Assembly (NCBI GenBank): GCA_025055755.1
Contig: JANWWF010000001.1
Coordinates: 28,915-92,914, forward strand
Reading direction: 5' to 3'
DNA from: Candidatus Kapaibacterium sp.
GTDB lineage: Bacteria > Bacteroidota > Ignavibacteria > Kapaibacteriales > NICIL-2
Length of the DNA stretch: 64,000 bases
The translations under genes and the position numbers were made by a program. Positions 27,782-36,663 of this stretch are shown here, one piece after another. Below the pieces are notes generated by a model, which worked only from the letters and a program-made list of their open reading frames with translations, was not told the origin of the DNA and searched no databases. How positions within the stretch are numbered: position 1 is the stretch's first letter; every line of letters starts with the position of its first letter.

Positions 27782-28999
27782 TCAGATCCCCTCGAGCAAG
27801 TGTCCCATTTTTCGTTTCTTCGTTTCCAAGTAAGATCGATTGACGTCGTTTGGTTGAATAACAATCGGTACACGTTCGACAATTTCTAAGCCAAAACTTG
27901 CCAATCCAACCCGCTTAGTAGGATTATTCGTAAGAAGACGCATTTTGCGCACCCCAATATCATAAAGAATCTGGGCGCCAATACCGTATTCCCGAGCATC
28001 TGGCTTATACCCCAGGTGAATATTTGCCTCGACTGTGTCAAGCCCTTGTTCCTGTTGCAAGCGATAAGCTTGAATTTTAGCAACAAGCCCAATACCTCGC
28101 CCTTCTTGACGCATGTAGAGCAACACCCCCTTTCCTTCCTGTTCGATAGCTCGCAGCGCTGCATGTAATTGTGCTCCACAATCGCAATGGAGGGAACCAA
28201 AAACATCTCCTGTCATGCATTCACTATGAACACGAACAAGCACAGCCTCATCGGAACGAATCTCACCTTTGACTAATGCTATGTGCTCCTTGCCGTCATG
28301 CTTGTTGACGTACACCATAAACTCAAACTCGCCATACTCGGTAACCAGCCGTGCCTGTGCTCGGCGTTCGACGAGTCTTTCTCTCTGAAGCCGATATGCA
28401 ATCAAATCTTTTATCGTTACAATTGCTAATCCATAGCGACGAGCAAACTCGACAAGCTGAGGACCACGAAGCATTTCTCCATCGTCTCCCACAATCTCGC
28501 AAATAACTCCCACAGGTTCTAATCCTGCCAACCGACAGAGATCTACGATAGCTTCAGTGTGTCCGGCGCGCCGGAGAACACCTTCATCCCGTGCAACCAG
28601 AGGAAACACATGCCCTGGTCGAGCAAAGTCCTCCGCACGTGCCGTTGAGCTGGCAAGAGCACGTATTGTCGCGCTTCGGTCAGAAGCCGATATGCCAGTC
28701 GTGGTACCATGACGGTAATCCACAGAGACTGTAAAACCGGTACCATGCAGAGCGGTATTTGTGGTCACCATCGGAGCTAACCCCAACCGATCAGCACGCT
28801 CTTTAAGCATCGGCACACATATCAACCCTCGGGCATGATTTGCCATGAAGCGGACATGCTCAGGAGAGCAATACTGAGCGGCACAAGCAACGTCACCTTC
28901 GTTTTCCCTTTCTTCGTCATCGGCAATGACAATGAGGTGACCCGCTTTCAACTCTTCGATTGCATGCTCAATCGAGTCGAACATGCCGTTGAGCTCCAT
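27782..28999 (-). CDS. ribBA: Bifunctional riboflavin synthesis enzyme: DHBP synthase and GTP cyclohydrolase II
   Basis: A 405-residue fusion that makes the two riboflavin precursors. The N-terminal RibB half carries DDEERENEGD and a RHGTTTGISASDRS substrate loop. The C-terminal RibA half has the zinc motif CMTGDVFGSLHCDCGAQL and RQEGRGIGL. The ATG at 28999 is 2 bases after yajC stops; an ATG at 28984 is an alternative start. A terminator follows, so it ends the nnr-tgt-yajC-ribBA transcript. Confidence 0.96.
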   Translation of the reverse strand: MELNGMFDSIEHAIEELKAGHLIVIADDEERENEGDVACAAQYCSPEHVRFMANHARGLICVPMLKERADRLGLAPMVTTNTALHGTGFTVSVDYRHGTTTGISASDRSATIRALASSTARAEDFARPGHVFPLVARDEGVLRRAGHTEAIVDLCRLAGLEPVGVICEIVGDDGEMLRGPQLVEFARRYGLAIVTIKDLIAYRLQRERLVERRAQARLVTEYGEFEFMVYVNKHDGKEHIALVKGEIRSDEAVLVRVHSECMTGDVFGSLHCDCGAQLHAALRAIEQEGKGVLLYMRQEGRGIGLVAKIQAYRLQQEQGLDTVEANIHLGYKPDAREYGIGAQILYDIGVRKMRLLTNNPTKRVGLASFGLEIVERVPIVIQPNDVNRSYLETKKRKMGHLLEGI

Positions 29000-29001
29000 G
29001 G

Positions 29002-29358
29002 CTATTTTTCCGATGTGTTCTTCTTCTCTACTGTTGCAATTGCAACCTTTTCAAAGCGAACGCGAACGTTATCAGCTATCTGAACGACAACTGTTTTGTC
29101 GTCGATATCTGTCACCGTCCCGTGAATGCCAGCACTGGTAATCACTCGATCTCCTCTTTTAAGTTCATCGAGCATTTTCTTCATTTCTCGCTGGCGTTTC
29201 TGCTGCGGACGCACAATAAAAAAGTAGAACACAGCAATTATTAGACCAAACATCACCAACGTAGAAATAAGCTGCCCTGTCGGATCAGGTGCAGCAGGTG
29301 ACTGTGCGCGGAGAGCGACTATAGCAGCGAACAACAAGAAGTATATCAGAGGTAGCAT
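29002..29358 (-). CDS. yajC: Preprotein translocase subunit YajC
   Basis: A 118-residue inner-membrane protein associated with SecDF. An N-terminal hydrophobic segment (IYFLLFAAIVALRAQ) that could be a signal is followed by the typical YajC helix (LISTLVMFGLIIAVFYFFIVRPQQKRQ) and a small cytoplasmic domain (GDRVITSAGIHGTV). The tgt-yajC order is common in bacteria and supports the call. Confidence 0.94.
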   Translation of the reverse strand: MLPLIYFLLFAAIVALRAQSPAAPDPTGQLISTLVMFGLIIAVFYFFIVRPQQKRQREMKKMLDELKRGDRVITSAGIHGTVTDIDDKTVVVQIADNVRVRFEKVAIATVEKKNTSEK

Positions 29359-29385
29359 AAACAGTAGAGGGATTAGTTCGACACT

Positions 29386-30528
29386 TTAGAAGGAGCTTTC
29401 TACTTTGGTATCCGGATAGAACTGCTCCAAAAACTCACCTGACCATTGACGGAAGGTGCCAGCCAGTATTTTCTCCCGCGCGCTTCGTACCAGCCATCGG
29501 TAAAAAGCTAAATTTTGCATTGTGGCAAGAGTTAGTCCCAGTATTTCTCCCGCTACAAACAAATGACGTAGGTAACCAAGCGAGATGGGCTCCACTCCCA
29601 GTTCTTCCCACCGTGGTTCGACAGGAGCTTCTTCATACTTAAAGCGTTGATTGCGAATATTTATCCTGCCCTGTGTTGTAAAGACGGTTCCGTTTCTGGC
29701 ATTTCGCGTAGGCATTACACAATCAAACATGTCAACACCCCGCGCTATTGCCTGCAAAATATTCTGCGGACTGCCTACACCCATCAAGTATCGGGGCTTA
29801 TCAGGTGGAAGCAAGTCTGTTGAAAAATCGACAACATCGTACATGAGTGGTATAGGTTCTCCAACAGCTAATCCGCCAATTGCAAAACCATCGAAAGGGA
29901 GCTGACATAACTGCTCAGTACATGCCTGCCGCAAGTCAAAAAATGTTCCTCCCTGCACAATCCCAAACAGTTGTTGACGATAGGAGTAGTAAAATGGAAT
30001 CTGCTTATGGGCAGAAAGGGACTCTTTAGCCCACTCCACACTTCGTACCATCGCTTCCTTTGCCTGTTGATAAGTCATCGGATAGCCTATACACTCATCA
30101 AGAACCATGATAACATCTGCACCAATTGCACGCTGATACTCAATAACCGCCCATGGAGTGAAGACATGACGGGATCCGTCTATATGCGACCGAAACTCAA
30201 CACCACCGTCAAATACACGGCGGAGCTTATCAAGCGAATACACTTGGAATCCGCCACTGTCGGTCAACAGCGCCCCACTCCACTGCATGAATCGGTGGAG
30301 TCCACCAAACCTGCGAAGCACCTCAGTTCCTGGCCTCAGGTATAAGTGATAAGTGTTTGCCAACAGCATCTTGTAATGAAGCTTTTCTGCCATGCGATGA
30401 TCGAGCGCTTTGATAGCACCCTGGGTCGCTACAGGCATGAAAACAGGAGTTTCTACTGCTCCATGGTCAGTATAAAGAATTCCAGCTCTTGCTTTTGAGT
30501 GCGGATCGTGTGCAATTACCGTGAACAT
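29386..30528 (-). CDS. tgt: tRNA-guanine transglycosylase, zinc site lost
   Basis: Inserts the queuine precursor preQ1 into tRNA at G34. The 380-residue protein keeps the catalytic aspartates in LTDSGGFQ and GVDMFDCVMPTRNARNG. The structural zinc site is gone: where the family has the CxCxxC of PECDCYTC, this protein reads PRWEELGV, and the ligand histidine of TIHNLHFY is a glutamine (TMQNLAFY). The YLRHL segment between them is intact and the segment length is unchanged, so this is substitution and not a frameshift. The overall length is normal. The start overlaps the VanZ-like gene by 13 bases. Confidence 0.9.
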   Translation of the reverse strand: MFTVIAHDPHSKARAGILYTDHGAVETPVFMPVATQGAIKALDHRMAEKLHYKMLLANTYHLYLRPGTEVLRRFGGLHRFMQWSGALLTDSGGFQVYSLDKLRRVFDGGVEFRSHIDGSRHVFTPWAVIEYQRAIGADVIMVLDECIGYPMTYQQAKEAMVRSVEWAKESLSAHKQIPFYYSYRQQLFGIVQGGTFFDLRQACTEQLCQLPFDGFAIGGLAVGEPIPLMYDVVDFSTDLLPPDKPRYLMGVGSPQNILQAIARGVDMFDCVMPTRNARNGTVFTTQGRINIRNQRFKYEEAPVEPRWEELGVEPISLGYLRHLFVAGEILGLTLATMQNLAFYRWLVRSAREKILAGTFRQWSGEFLEQFYPDTKVESSF

Positions 30529-30899
30529 ATAGTTAGCGCCGATATTGTTGTCTTCTCGATATAAATTGTAATGCCTACAATCGCACCTATTACATCAAAG
30601 CACCAATCATGGAAATCGGCAGTGCGACCGGGAACGAACATCTGATGAAGTTCATCCAACGTTGCAAAGACGATGCATTGCGCAATTGCCAACCATTGTT
30701 GATGCAACTGAAGTAAGCAAGAACGAAACATAGCAAAAGCCACTGTACTCCCGTAAATAGCATATACGAAACTATGGTACAGCTTATCTGCAAAGGGGAA
30801 TAGCGGCGATCCTGTTATTGGTTGAGCGGAGGTAAAGAAAATCCCCAAACTCACAACGAGCGCAGGCAGAAAGTAATGCCAAATTTGCCATTGACTCAT
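30516..30899 (-). CDS. VanZ-like family membrane protein
   Basis: A protein of about 127 residues from the ATG at 30899, which comes 1 base after the nnr stop. It has three to four hydrophobic segments and the VanZ-like features FFTSAQPITG, ADKLYHSFVYAIYG and DELHQMFVPGRTADFHDWCFDVIGA (conserved E, H, R and D). The family is often annotated as a teicoplanin-resistance homologue, but most members have no shown role in resistance, and I make no such claim. A frame from 31079 would add 60 unrelated residues overlapping nnr. Confidence 0.82.
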   Translation of the reverse strand: MSQWQIWHYFLPALVVSLGIFFTSAQPITGSPLFPFADKLYHSFVYAIYGSTVAFAMFRSCLLQLHQQWLAIAQCIVFATLDELHQMFVPGRTADFHDWCFDVIGAIVGITIYIEKTTISALTICSR

Positions 30900-30900
30900 A

Positions 30901-32415
30901 TCATATTTTGTTCTCAGATAGTGCTCGAGTAACTGGACCCAGCGCTTCAATAAGGTGAGAAGCACGTGTAGCACTTTCACCATACTCTTCGGAGGCATAT
31001 CGCCCTGCAAGCGAATGAACAACAACTCCCATCCATGCAGCATCGAATTGCGAGTAGCCCTGTGCCCATAGTGAAGCAATTATGCCAGAGAGAACATCGC
31101 CAGTACCACCGCTTGCAAGAGCGGGATTATACTTGATGTACCAGTACGTCTCCCTTCCGTTGCTGATCTGGATAGGAAAGTCTTTTAGTACCACCGTCGC
31201 ACTTGTTTGTTGTGCGAAGTGGACTGCTCGTTCGTGCAAGAATGACTCTTGAATCGAACAATCCAGGATACGGGCAAATTCACCTCGATGGGGAGTGATA
31301 GTAACGTTCTTCAGAGTGTCGCCATTTTTTATGCCACGCAAACCATCCGCATCCAGAACGATAGGTATCTTCCCACCCACTTGTTGAACAATCTCCCTAA
31401 GGGTATGCGTCGTTTCTTCAGCACTCCCTAATCCTGGACCTATAACCGCGACCGTTGCTCGCTCAAGACGCTGCATGACGAGAGGCAATGCATCACGAGT
31501 AAGGTACGGACCAGAGTAACGGTATGGCATAACCTCAGGGAACAGGGCAGGATGCAGCTCTGGAGTAACCAGTTCCACAAGCCCAGCACCTGCAGCAATC
31601 GCAGCATTTGCACATAACGCTGCAGCCCCTGGCATTGCAGCTGAGCCAGCTACGATAACAACTCTCCCATAGTCAAACTTTGTAGTCCGAAGCTGGCGCT
31701 TACGCCATGTTCGGCGGATATCGTCGCTGTCAATGACCCATGTACTTGCTAATGCATCAAATACCCTGTGTGGAATGCCAATCTCGGCAATCTCAATTTC
31801 TCCACACTCTGCAGGACCGGCATTGAGCAACAAGCCTGTCTTATATGCCCCCATGGTAATCGTCAGATCGGCATGAAAACAGGGACTCAACATCCACCCC
31901 TCGTTGGGATCAAGCCCTGAGGGTATGTCGAGTGCCACTCGATATGCCGCTTGAGCATTAGCCCAAACTATCAGCGATGCGATAGGTTCGCGCGGATTAC
32001 TACGAGCACCAACACCTAAGAGCGCATCAATAATCACATCTTGTTTTGCAGGCAAAAGATGACTGCACTGCTCCCCTTCCCATTGAAGAATAGGTATTCC
32101 CAACTTTTGACAGATTACATAGTTTTCTTTTGTATCCGGAGTCATTCGTTCTGGTGTACCACACAACACTATAGTCACCTGTACAGATTCATGGAGATGA
32201 CGCGCAAGAGCAAAGCCGTCACCACCATTATTACCTGTTCCACACAATATCAGTACATTACATTGCGGCTGGAGAATGGATCGCTCAAAAAGGATTTCCG
32301 CTGCCGAACGCGCTGCATTCTCCATCAGTAACAGCGATCGTATACCAAGCTCGTTACTGGCATGCTGATCAGCAGCATAGCTGTCCGCAGGACGCAAAAC
32401 AGGTCTCATTGTCAC
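30901..32415 (-). CDS. nnr: Bifunctional NAD(P)H-hydrate repair enzyme (epimerase and dehydratase)
   Basis: Repairs hydrated NADH and NADPH. The 504-residue fusion has an N-terminal NnrE epimerase domain (CGTGNNGGDGFALARHL, then ALLGVGARSNPREP) and a C-terminal NnrD dehydratase domain (TPHRGEFARI, then NPALASGGTGDVLSGIIASL). The GTG at 32415 overlaps the preceding stop; an ATG at 32409 is an alternative. The gene lies in a metabolic operon with tgt and ribBA. Confidence 0.95.
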   Translation of the reverse strand: MTMRPVLRPADSYAADQHASNELGIRSLLLMENAARSAAEILFERSILQPQCNVLILCGTGNNGGDGFALARHLHESVQVTIVLCGTPERMTPDTKENYVICQKLGIPILQWEGEQCSHLLPAKQDVIIDALLGVGARSNPREPIASLIVWANAQAAYRVALDIPSGLDPNEGWMLSPCFHADLTITMGAYKTGLLLNAGPAECGEIEIAEIGIPHRVFDALASTWVIDSDDIRRTWRKRQLRTTKFDYGRVVIVAGSAAMPGAAALCANAAIAAGAGLVELVTPELHPALFPEVMPYRYSGPYLTRDALPLVMQRLERATVAVIGPGLGSAEETTHTLREIVQQVGGKIPIVLDADGLRGIKNGDTLKNVTITPHRGEFARILDCSIQESFLHERAVHFAQQTSATVVLKDFPIQISNGRETYWYIKYNPALASGGTGDVLSGIIASLWAQGYSQFDAAWMGVVVHSLAGRYASEEYGESATRASHLIEALGPVTRALSENKI

Positions 32416-33113
32416 ACGTGGAATTGCTCGGTCAAAATTTGTGTTGCCGGCACTCCTTTTGACTTCAAAATAGTACGCACATCATCGAGCATTTGTTTAC
32501 CCCCACATAGATAGAAATAGGTGTTTTCTTCAAACCCTCGTCGCTGAAGATGCTCTGTCACGCGCCCCGACAACCCCTTCCATTCTGGGTCAGGTTGGCT
32601 TAATGTGATTTGGTAACGGAAATTTGGATAGGTCTTAGCCATCTGTTCTAGCCAATCTTCCCAAAAAATGTTTTCCTTTTCTCGCAAACCCCATAGGAGC
32701 TCTACTGTATGGTCATAATTGCGAGTAATCCACTCTGCTATTGGCTTCAATGGTGCTATGCCTGATCCTGTTCCCACGAGTACATGATGTCGCGCTTTAT
32801 CCTCTTGGGGGAGAAGTCTTCCAAATGGAAGCACAATCTCGACCGACGTCCCAAGAGGAGCATTATCCAAAAACGTTGAAGCTATACCTCCTTTGATCCG
32901 TTCCACTAATAACCAAAGACTCTTGTTACTCTCCTGGGGCAGATTAGTAATACTGTAGCTTCTCCGCTGTCCCTCTAAAACGAGATTGAGATATTGCCCT
33001 GGTTGATAGTGAACCTTTTCTGCTGGCTCTAACTCAACTTCAAAATACTTTTTTCCTTTATCCGCATCACGCCGCGCATGAATCCGAGCAGTTATGTGAA
33101 CCGGTTTCTGCAT
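32412..33113 (-). CDS. Ferredoxin/flavodoxin-NADP reductase-like flavoprotein
   Basis: A 233-residue FAD/NAD(P)-binding reductase. The FAD-binding motif is RRSYSITNLP, the NAD(P) motif is GTGSGIAPLKP and the C-terminal motif is YLCGGKQMLDDV. No iron-sulfur or oxygenase domain is fused, so it is a free reductase. The electron acceptor cannot be told from sequence. It overlaps nnr by 4 bases. Confidence 0.85.
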   Translation of the reverse strand: MQKPVHITARIHARRDADKGKKYFEVELEPAEKVHYQPGQYLNLVLEGQRRSYSITNLPQESNKSLWLLVERIKGGIASTFLDNAPLGTSVEIVLPFGRLLPQEDKARHHVLVGTGSGIAPLKPIAEWITRNYDHTVELLWGLREKENIFWEDWLEQMAKTYPNFRYQITLSQPDPEWKGLSGRVTEHLQRRGFEENTYFYLCGGKQMLDDVRTILKSKGVPATQILTEQFHV

Positions 33114-33121
33114 TGCTATTC

Positions 33122-33787
33122 CTACGATGGTATCTGAGTTTGTGCCGGGGATCGGCGACGATAGCGAATTGCCTCAATTAAGCCAGGAAGCATCGAAATA
33201 CCAATAATACCTGCAATAATTGTGCTAAAGTTATGCTTTACAAACGGCATGTTCCCAAAAAGATAGCCGAGCAGTGTAAAGCTTATAACCCACAGTAATG
33301 CGCCAACTATATTGTAAAGAGCAAAACGGGGATAGGCCATCTCTCCTAATCCCGCCAGAAAAGGTGCGAACGTTCGGACGATCGGTACAAAGCGTGCAAG
33401 GATTATCGTCTTACCCCCATGACGCGCAAAGAATGCATGAGTTCTGTCCACATGTTCTTTCCGGACCCAACGCTGCCATCGTGGATGCGAGAGAATATAA
33501 TGTCCGAAGCGGTTGCCTATCGTATAGTTTACGGCATCGCCCCCTATTGCCGCAACGATAAGGAGGGCGATAGCAAGCTCAATTTGCAGCATGCCCAATG
33601 CACATAATGAGCCAATGGCAAAAAGCAACGAGTCCCCTGGTAGAAATGGCGTGACAACAAATCCTGTTTCTGCAAAAACAACTACAAAAAGAATAAGATA
33701 CACCCACCCCCCACTGGCTGATACCACTTCGGCAAGGTGAGTATCAAGATGCAAGAGAAAATCGATGGCTGCAGTGAAAAACTCCAT
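33122..33787 (-). CDS. DedA-family membrane protein
   Basis: A 221-residue integral membrane protein with the DedA/SNARE-associated signature: FAETGFVVTPFLPGDSLLF near residue 40 and ILARFVPIVRTFAPFLAGLG near residue 130, which contain the functionally important glutamate, aspartate and arginines. The family flips or transports lipid carriers such as undecaprenyl phosphate. It lies 36 bases after murQ, an enzyme of cell-wall recycling, which fits an envelope role. Confidence 0.9.
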   Translation of the reverse strand: MEFFTAAIDFLLHLDTHLAEVVSASGGWVYLILFVVVFAETGFVVTPFLPGDSLLFAIGSLCALGMLQIELAIALLIVAAIGGDAVNYTIGNRFGHYILSHPRWQRWVRKEHVDRTHAFFARHGGKTIILARFVPIVRTFAPFLAGLGEMAYPRFALYNIVGALLWVISFTLLGYLFGNMPFVKHNFSTIIAGIIGISMLPGLIEAIRYRRRSPAQTQIPS

Positions 33788-33823
33788 TGCCGCACAAAAA
33801 GTTTTTTAGCAAGACGGACAACA

Positions 33824-34756
33824 TTATTTTCGATTATGCAAGTTAACTGCACTCCGTATACTTCCTCCTACCTCCGCAAGAAGGCATTTTGCGGTCTCTT
33901 TGTCACAACCTGTCAAAAGCATAACTAAGGCTACTTTAACATCTCTCCCTGAACTATCAAAGTAAGCGGATGCAGTGTCGTAATCACAATTGGCAATACG
34001 CATGATAATTCCTTTTGCTCGTTCAATGAGCTTTACGCTCATCGGTTGAACATCAACCATAATGTTTCCACAGGTCTTGCCGATCTGCACCATAGCAGCG
34101 GTCGAAAGCATATTGAGAACAAGCTTTTGCGCGGTTCCTGACTTAAGTCGAGTAGAGCCAGCCAATATCTCTGGCCCTACATTCGGTGCAATGATGCAAT
34201 CGGCAGGCATACCAAATTGTGCAACTTGTGTTCTGTCATTTGTTGTTATAAGGATGGTGTATGCCCCCCGTCGCTTTGCTTCTGTCAATGCACCACGAAC
34301 AAAGGGTGTTCGTCCAGATGCGCTCAGGCCACACACGACATCATTTAAGCTCACTTGCTTTTCCGAAATCGCCTCAGCCCCTGCATACTCATTATCCTCT
34401 GCACCTTCTTGCGAGCGAAACATTGATTGTGGTCCTCCAGCAATGATGCCTTGTACCATAGTTGGTGGTACGCCAAATGTAGGGGGACACTCTGCAGCAT
34501 CGAGTATCCCGAGTCTGCCGCTGGTACCAGCACCAACGTAAAAGAGTCTTCCTCCTCGACGAAATGCCTCTACAATTGCACGAACTGCCTGGGCGATCGC
34601 TGGTATTTCTGCCCGAACAGCGGCAGCAACTTTTTGATCCTCATCATTCATCAGCTGGAGGAATTCCTCAATGGAGAGTGCATCCATGTGCTCTGATGCA
34701 GCATTTGGCTGCTCAGTTCGCAACCGTGCAATCTGTTCAAATTGCTCTCTTGTCAC
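33824..34756 (-). CDS. murQ: N-acetylmuramic acid 6-phosphate etherase
   Basis: Splits the lactyl ether of MurNAc-6-phosphate so that recycled wall sugar can enter amino-sugar metabolism. The 310-residue SIS-fold protein has the family motif GAGTSGRLGILDAAECPPTFG in outline, followed by the second-domain signature. The start is a GTG overlapping the mgtE stop by 4 bases. No MurNAc kinase (anmK) or transporter is next to it. Confidence 0.94.
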   Translation of the reverse strand: MTREQFEQIARLRTEQPNAASEHMDALSIEEFLQLMNDEDQKVAAAVRAEIPAIAQAVRAIVEAFRRGGRLFYVGAGTSGRLGILDAAECPPTFGVPPTMVQGIIAGGPQSMFRSQEGAEDNEYAGAEAISEKQVSLNDVVCGLSASGRTPFVRGALTEAKRRGAYTILITTNDRTQVAQFGMPADCIIAPNVGPEILAGSTRLKSGTAQKLVLNMLSTAAMVQIGKTCGNIMVDVQPMSVKLIERAKGIIMRIANCDYDTASAYFDSSGRDVKVALVMLLTGCDKETAKCLLAEVGGSIRSAVNLHNRK

Positions 34757-36132
34757 AGAAGCGTTCCTCTAAGAATAAGAATGGCCACCATGAAATAGAT
34801 AATAATCCCACTAACATCGACAAGGGTTGCAATAAATGGCGCAGAGGATGTAGCAGGATCAAATCCCAACCTCTTAAGGGCAAGCGGAAGCATCGCGCCG
34901 ATTGTTGTCCCCCATAGTACAATCCCAATTAATCCCAATCCTACTGTTAACGCAATCAGCAGATGATGCTCACCGTATATCGGACCAAACAAGAGCGTCC
35001 ATAACTCGATCCGTAAGAACCCAAGTGCTCCTAAGATGCTACCTAATGCTACACCTGAAATGAGCTCCCGACGAAGAACGAGCCACCAATCACGCACAGT
35101 GATTTCTTGGAGTGCTAATGCACGAGTAATCAGAGTCGCTGCCTGGGAGCCAGAATTTCCCCCTGACGAAATAACCAATGGCAAAAACAAAACGAGCACA
35201 ACGGCACGTTCAATTTGTTTTTCAAAGAAAGATAGTGCAGATGTCGTTAGCATTTCACTCAGCATCAACACTGTAAGCCAACCAGCGCGCTTGCGAATGA
35301 GCATTCCTAATGGTGTTGCTCGGTAACTAATATCGAGTGCCTCCATACCTCCCAGCTTTTGAATATCCTCTGTTGCTTCCTGCTCAGCGACATCCAGAAC
35401 ATCGTCGAATGTTACAATGCCCACCAGTATCCCATTTGAATCAACCACCGGAATAACTGATAGATCGTACTTTTCCATTACTCGGACCGCGGCTTCTTGA
35501 TCATCAAAAGCAGAAAGCCGCGGTGTTTCCTCCATAATTTCTCCAATGGTCATAGAAGGATTTGCCAGTATCAATGATCGCAGTTGAACCACACCAAGAA
35601 GATGTCCACGCTTGTCACAGACATACAGTCTATTAAGGGTTTCACTATCACGGCCATGTTCACGGATGTATTCAAGGGCATAGGCAACAGTCCAACCTGG
35701 CTCAAGGACAAGGAAATTGGGCGTCATCAGTCGTCCAACGCTTTCCTCGGGATAGCCAAGGAGCCAGCGTGCCTCGCGAAGATCCTCCGGATCCAAAAGG
35801 GCAAGCAGTCGGTTCGTTACATGTCCTGGCAATTCAGAAAGGAGAGCTGTCCGATCATCTGGAGGAAGTGCAGAGAGCAGCTCCCGTGTCTCACTATCCG
35901 TAAGCTCCCGCAGCAAGTTTGCCTGTTGATCAGGTTCAAGGTAACTAAAAACTTCATGGGCAAGTTCATGGGGAAGTGCTCTATATAGCAGCACTCTCTC
36001 TGTCTTTGGCACATTGAGCATCAAATCGGCTATTTCCGCGGGAGACCACGAACTAAGTACCTCGCGCAATAACGTCCATTCGCGCTGTTCAATCAGATCG
36101 TGGATCTCGGGGAGAAGCACCTCCTTGAGCAT
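34753..36132 (-). CDS. mgtE: Magnesium transporter MgtE
   Basis: A 459-residue Mg2+ channel. The N-terminal cytoplasmic superhelical domain, two CBS domains (about 130-250, with NRLYVCDKRGHLLGVVQL and VVDSNGILVGIVTFDDV) and the C-terminal membrane domain with LPLVISSGGNSGSQAATL are all present. It begins the mgtE-murQ pair. The promoter box TAATTTTG lies 29 bases before the ATG, divergent from rpsT. Confidence 0.95.
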   Translation of the reverse strand: MLKEVLLPEIHDLIEQREWTLLREVLSSWSPAEIADLMLNVPKTERVLLYRALPHELAHEVFSYLEPDQQANLLRELTDSETRELLSALPPDDRTALLSELPGHVTNRLLALLDPEDLREARWLLGYPEESVGRLMTPNFLVLEPGWTVAYALEYIREHGRDSETLNRLYVCDKRGHLLGVVQLRSLILANPSMTIGEIMEETPRLSAFDDQEAAVRVMEKYDLSVIPVVDSNGILVGIVTFDDVLDVAEQEATEDIQKLGGMEALDISYRATPLGMLIRKRAGWLTVLMLSEMLTTSALSFFEKQIERAVVLVLFLPLVISSGGNSGSQAATLITRALALQEITVRDWWLVLRRELISGVALGSILGALGFLRIELWTLLFGPIYGEHHLLIALTVGLGLIGIVLWGTTIGAMLPLALKRLGFDPATSSAPFIATLVDVSGIIIYFMVAILILRGTLL

Positions 36133-36160
36133 TATCGTCAGCGCAGAAATGTGAGTTTCA

Positions 36161-36168
36161 CAAAATTA
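36161..36168 (-). promoter_or_regulatory. Candidate -7 box (TAATTTTG) for mgtE-murQ
   Basis: TAATTTTG on the minus strand fits TAnnTTTG and ends 29 bases before the mgtE ATG. No TTG is found 19-22 bases upstream. Confidence 0.5.
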
Positions 36169-36211
36169 GACGTTGCTGGATTGTGTACAGATAAAATCCA
36201 GTGCCTATTCG

Positions 36212-36219
36212 TATTTTTG
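36212..36219 (+). promoter_or_regulatory. Candidate -7 box (TATTTTTG) for rpsT and tRNA-Arg
   Basis: TATTTTTG on the plus strand fits TAnnTTTG and ends 31 bases before the rpsT ATG. The nearest upstream TTG is 28 bases away, too far for the consensus. Confidence 0.5.
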
Positions 36220-36249
36220 CAATCGCATGCTTTCACACTAAGCTATTTT

Positions 36250-36525
36250 ATGGCGCATCATAAGTCAGCATTGAAGCGTATTCGTCAATCGCGGAAACGG
36301 AATGCATATAACCGCCACTGGAAGTGGTTAATTAAGCAAGCAACCAAATCCGTACGCCGGGCTACTACTATTGAAGAAGCCCAAGAATTACTCCGTGCTG
36401 CTGCAAAAGTACTCGACAGAAGCGCTGCTCGCGGTGTTATTCACCGCAACACCGCGGCCAACCATAAATCTGCATTAGCGCGACTTATCAACAAGCGCTT
36501 TACTGGAGTGATAGCAGCACGCTGA
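36250..36525 (+). CDS. rpsT: 30S ribosomal protein bS20
   Basis: A 91-residue basic, helical protein of the small ribosomal subunit, starting MAHHKSALKRIRQSRKRNAYNR and ending with the conserved NTAANHKSALARLINK segment. The frame is open upstream, but the family starts at the ATG at 36250. It is transcribed with the tRNA-Arg gene 10 bases downstream, divergent from mgtE. Confidence 0.97.
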   Translation: MAHHKSALKRIRQSRKRNAYNRHWKWLIKQATKSVRRATTIEEAQELLRAAAKVLDRSAARGVIHRNTAANHKSALARLINKRFTGVIAAR

Positions 36526-36535
36526 AATAGTTGAT

Positions 36536-36609
36536 GCACCCGTAGCTCAATTGGATAGAGCATCTGACTACGGATCAGAAGGTTTGGGGTTCGAATCCCT
36601 ACGGGTGCG
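36536..36609 (+). tRNA. tRNA-Arg (anticodon ACG)
   Basis: A 74-base cloverleaf without an encoded CCA. The acceptor stem pairs GCACCCG with CGGGTGC; the D arm is GCTC..GAGC with a GG in the loop; the anticodon stem TCTGA/TCAGA frames loop CTACGGA with anticodon ACG (read as ICG after deamination, so it decodes CGU, CGC and CGA). A T arm containing TTCGAAT follows. Confidence 0.97.
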
Positions 36610-36632
36610 CTTCCCTTTATTAGTAATGCAAG

Positions 36633-36663
36633 GTCCTTTCCTCTAAGGAAAGGACTTTATTTT
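36633..36663 (+). terminator. Intrinsic terminator after rpsT and tRNA-Arg
   Basis: A 9-base perfect stem (GTCCTTTCC and GGAAAGGAC, 5-base loop) is followed on the plus strand by TTTATTTT. It begins 24 bases after the tRNA and extends into the end of the convergent TPR lipoprotein gene. Confidence 0.85.

Noticed and set aside
30516-30899. Antibiotic-resistance reading of the VanZ-like gene
   Set aside because: Only the domain name links to glycopeptide resistance. There are no vanHAX or vanRS genes nearby, and most VanZ-like proteins have no shown resistance role.
30900-31079. Extended start for the VanZ-like gene at 31079
   Set aside because: The extra 60 residues overlap nnr on the same strand and have no hydrophobic or family pattern.
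36100-36249. Upstream extension of rpsT by 50 codons
   Set aside because: It would cross the candidate promoter and the 5' leader; the bS20 family begins at MAHHKSAL.
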